Source: Nanobdellati archaeon
Lineage (GTDB): Archaea > EX4484-52 > GLR71
DNA length: 64,000 nucleotides
NCBI GenBank assembly: GCA_019429005.1
Contig: JAHYJR010000001.1
Location: forward strand, 131,232-195,231
Direction: 5' to 3'
Shown: in pieces, positions 62,960 to 64,000 of the stretch
Layout: every line of letters begins with the position of its first letter
Position numbering within the stretch: the stretch's first letter is position 1
The notes under the pieces: model-generated
The model's database searches: none
What the model saw: the letters and a program-made list of their open reading frames with translations, nothing else
What the model was told of the DNA's origin: nothing
Made by a program: the position numbers and the translations under genes

Positions 62960-64000
62960 ATGGGACGATACGGTACTACATCAATTGATAATGTGATTAG
63001 TTTTGTGCTTTTCTTGGGTATTGTAACAATTATAATGTTTTATGCAGTTGAGTTATCCGATTCAAATCATATTGGTCTTTCAGATGATTACGTTTCTCTA
63101 TGGGGTCGTTATATGGAACCACAAGATTCTTTTAATCTGTATATTGTACCTGTGTATGTAACATCAATTAAAACAATAGCTAATTACGCCATAAATATTA
63201 CTAGTAATTATAATACTGATTTTAATCCAGATTCAATAACTGTTTTTGATTCAAATTGGGTTGAAGTGCCAAGCATTTATAATACGTCTTTATTTTTTTC
63301 AAGTAATTTAACGAGTGGTAATAACCTATTTTATATTGGTTATTCAACTGATTTTAGATTCACTGAACTATCAATGTTGACAGATATAACTTTTTCCGAA
63401 AGTTGGATTAACAATTCTAAAATCAGTCTTAATTTTACTCAAAGTGGTATGTCTAGTATGATTTTTAATGGTAGCGAATTTTTAACAACTGGCATTTATT
63501 TTGACAATACTTCTTCATTTTATATGGAAAATCTTTCAGTATTACATTCTGTATTTTTTGAAAATTTGACTGTACGTATGTATCCTAACACGTCAAGAAT
63601 ATTTGTAGAAACGAACATCCCTAAAACAATTATTTTTAATATAACGGATGTGTTCGACAGGTTTTATAATGGTTCAGTGAATCAATTTAATGAATCATTA
63701 TATGAATTATTTACTTTCAATACAGGGTTCCTTGATATGTATTCGACAACAAATTCAAACGGAATTGCTTTAATGGGGGATAATATGTCTATAATTATAG
63801 AAAATCATATATCTCCTGCACAAAAGACTATTTATTTATCAGGAGTATCTTTTTTTGAAGTCTATTTACACAATTCAGATTATCTGCAAGCACTTGACGA
63901 ACTTGATATATTTTTCACACCGCCAACTATTATGCTTGGTTCTACTGAACTATTAAAAGATATAACGAACAATTTATTCATAGATTATAGATATAATGAT
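62960..64000 (+). CDS. Pilin-like surface protein, 3' end outside the window
   Basis: The frame is open for 347 codons from the ATG at 62960 to the window edge with no stop, and the ATG is preceded by GTGATttt. The protein begins M-G-R-Y-G-T-T-S-I-D-N-V-I-S, followed by the helix F-V-L-F-L-G-I-V-T-I-I-M-F-Y-A-V, i.e. a short class III-type leader with G5 as the likely last leader residue. The rest is beta-rich and full of sequons (N-I-T, N-T-S, N-L-T, N-N-S, N-F-T, N-G-S). It is the eighth prepilin-like gene in a row; C-terminal features cannot be judged. Confidence 0.68.
   Translation, partial: MGRYGTTSIDNVISFVLFLGIVTIIMFYAVELSDSNHIGLSDDYVSLWGRYMEPQDSFNLYIVPVYVTSIKTIANYAINITSNYNTDFNPDSITVFDSNWVEVPSIYNTSLFFSSNLTSGNNLFYIGYSTDFRFTELSMLTDITFSESWINNSKISLNFTQSGMSSMIFNGSEFLTTGIYFDNTSSFYMENLSVLHSVFFENLTVRMYPNTSRIFVETNIPKTIIFNITDVFDRFYNGSVNQFNESLYELFTFNTGFLDMYSTTNSNGIALMGDNMSIIIENHISPAQKTIYLSGVSFFEVYLHNSDYLQALDELDIFFTPPTIMLGSTELLKDITNNLFIDYRYND

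Noticed and set aside
1..64000. tRNA, rRNA or insertion-sequence genes
   Set aside because: No cloverleaf-like segments, conserved rRNA stretches, transposase motifs or terminal inverted repeats were noticed in the gaps.

Overview
The window is archaeal and strongly AT-rich. Archaeal markers are a geranylgeranyl-reductase-type lipid enzyme, SecD/SecF, an AglB/STT3 oligosaccharyltransferase with an adjoining GlcNAc-1-P transferase, a family B DNA polymerase, a type II methionine aminopeptidase, a DUF373 membrane protein, ribosomal protein eS26, class III (prepilin-type) signal peptides, TATA-like boxes upstream of genes, and Shine-Dalgarno sites of the GGTGAT type. eS26 is generally missing from Euryarchaeota, so a non-euryarchaeal lineage (perhaps DPANN or TACK-like) is suggested, but I cannot place it further from sequence alone.

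Layout. 1-7.6 kb: 3' end of a PfkB-type kinase, a membrane metal-dependent hydrolase-like protein, secD and secF (4-bp overlap) preceded by a disordered membrane protein, then a lipid reductase, a methyltransferase and a B12-binding radical SAM enzyme. 7.6-46.1 kb: one very large surface-glycan / N-glycosylation region. It has three GT2 enzymes of the dolichyl-phosphate-sugar-synthase type, three GT4 enzymes, five GT-C (PMT/ArnT-like) membrane transferases, seven methyltransferases, two flippase-like membrane proteins, nucleotide-sugar genes (GalU-like, UDP-xylose synthase-like, UDP-glucuronate epimerase-like, WbpP-like, WbpO/TviB-like), three AsnB-type amidotransferases, and the lipid-linked GlcNAc starter enzyme next to AglB. 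Three genes here (16.0, 24.7 and 33.8 kb) are interrupted by single frameshifts in short simple-sequence tracts, and a 21-codon epimerase remnant lies at 17.9 kb. 46.3-54.2 kb: housekeeping genes (polB, a small membrane ORF, a winged-helix-like protein, a secreted protein, a cyclophilin lipoprotein, map, DUF373, eS26). 54.3-64 kb: a type IV pilus-like locus with a secretion ATPase, two TadC-type membrane proteins, an exact 65-bp tandem repeat, and eight prepilin-like genes, the last running off the window.

How the genes may work together (inference): nucleotide-sugar genes supply UDP-linked uronic and pentose sugars; AsnB-like enzymes may amidate uronic acids; GT4 enzymes extend a lipid-linked chain begun by the GlcNAc-1-P transferase; GT2 enzymes charge dolichyl phosphate for the outward-facing GT-C enzymes; a flippase and AglB complete transfer to protein. 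Pilins and the secreted proteins, with many N-x-S/T sites, are plausible acceptors. The most unusual observations are the RHH-nucleotidyltransferase fusion with palindromes at the following promoter, the three frameshifts, an RNA hairpin that would hide a ribosome-binding site at 51.1 kb, an inverted repeat flanking the pilus-operon TATA box, and the 65-bp repeat array.
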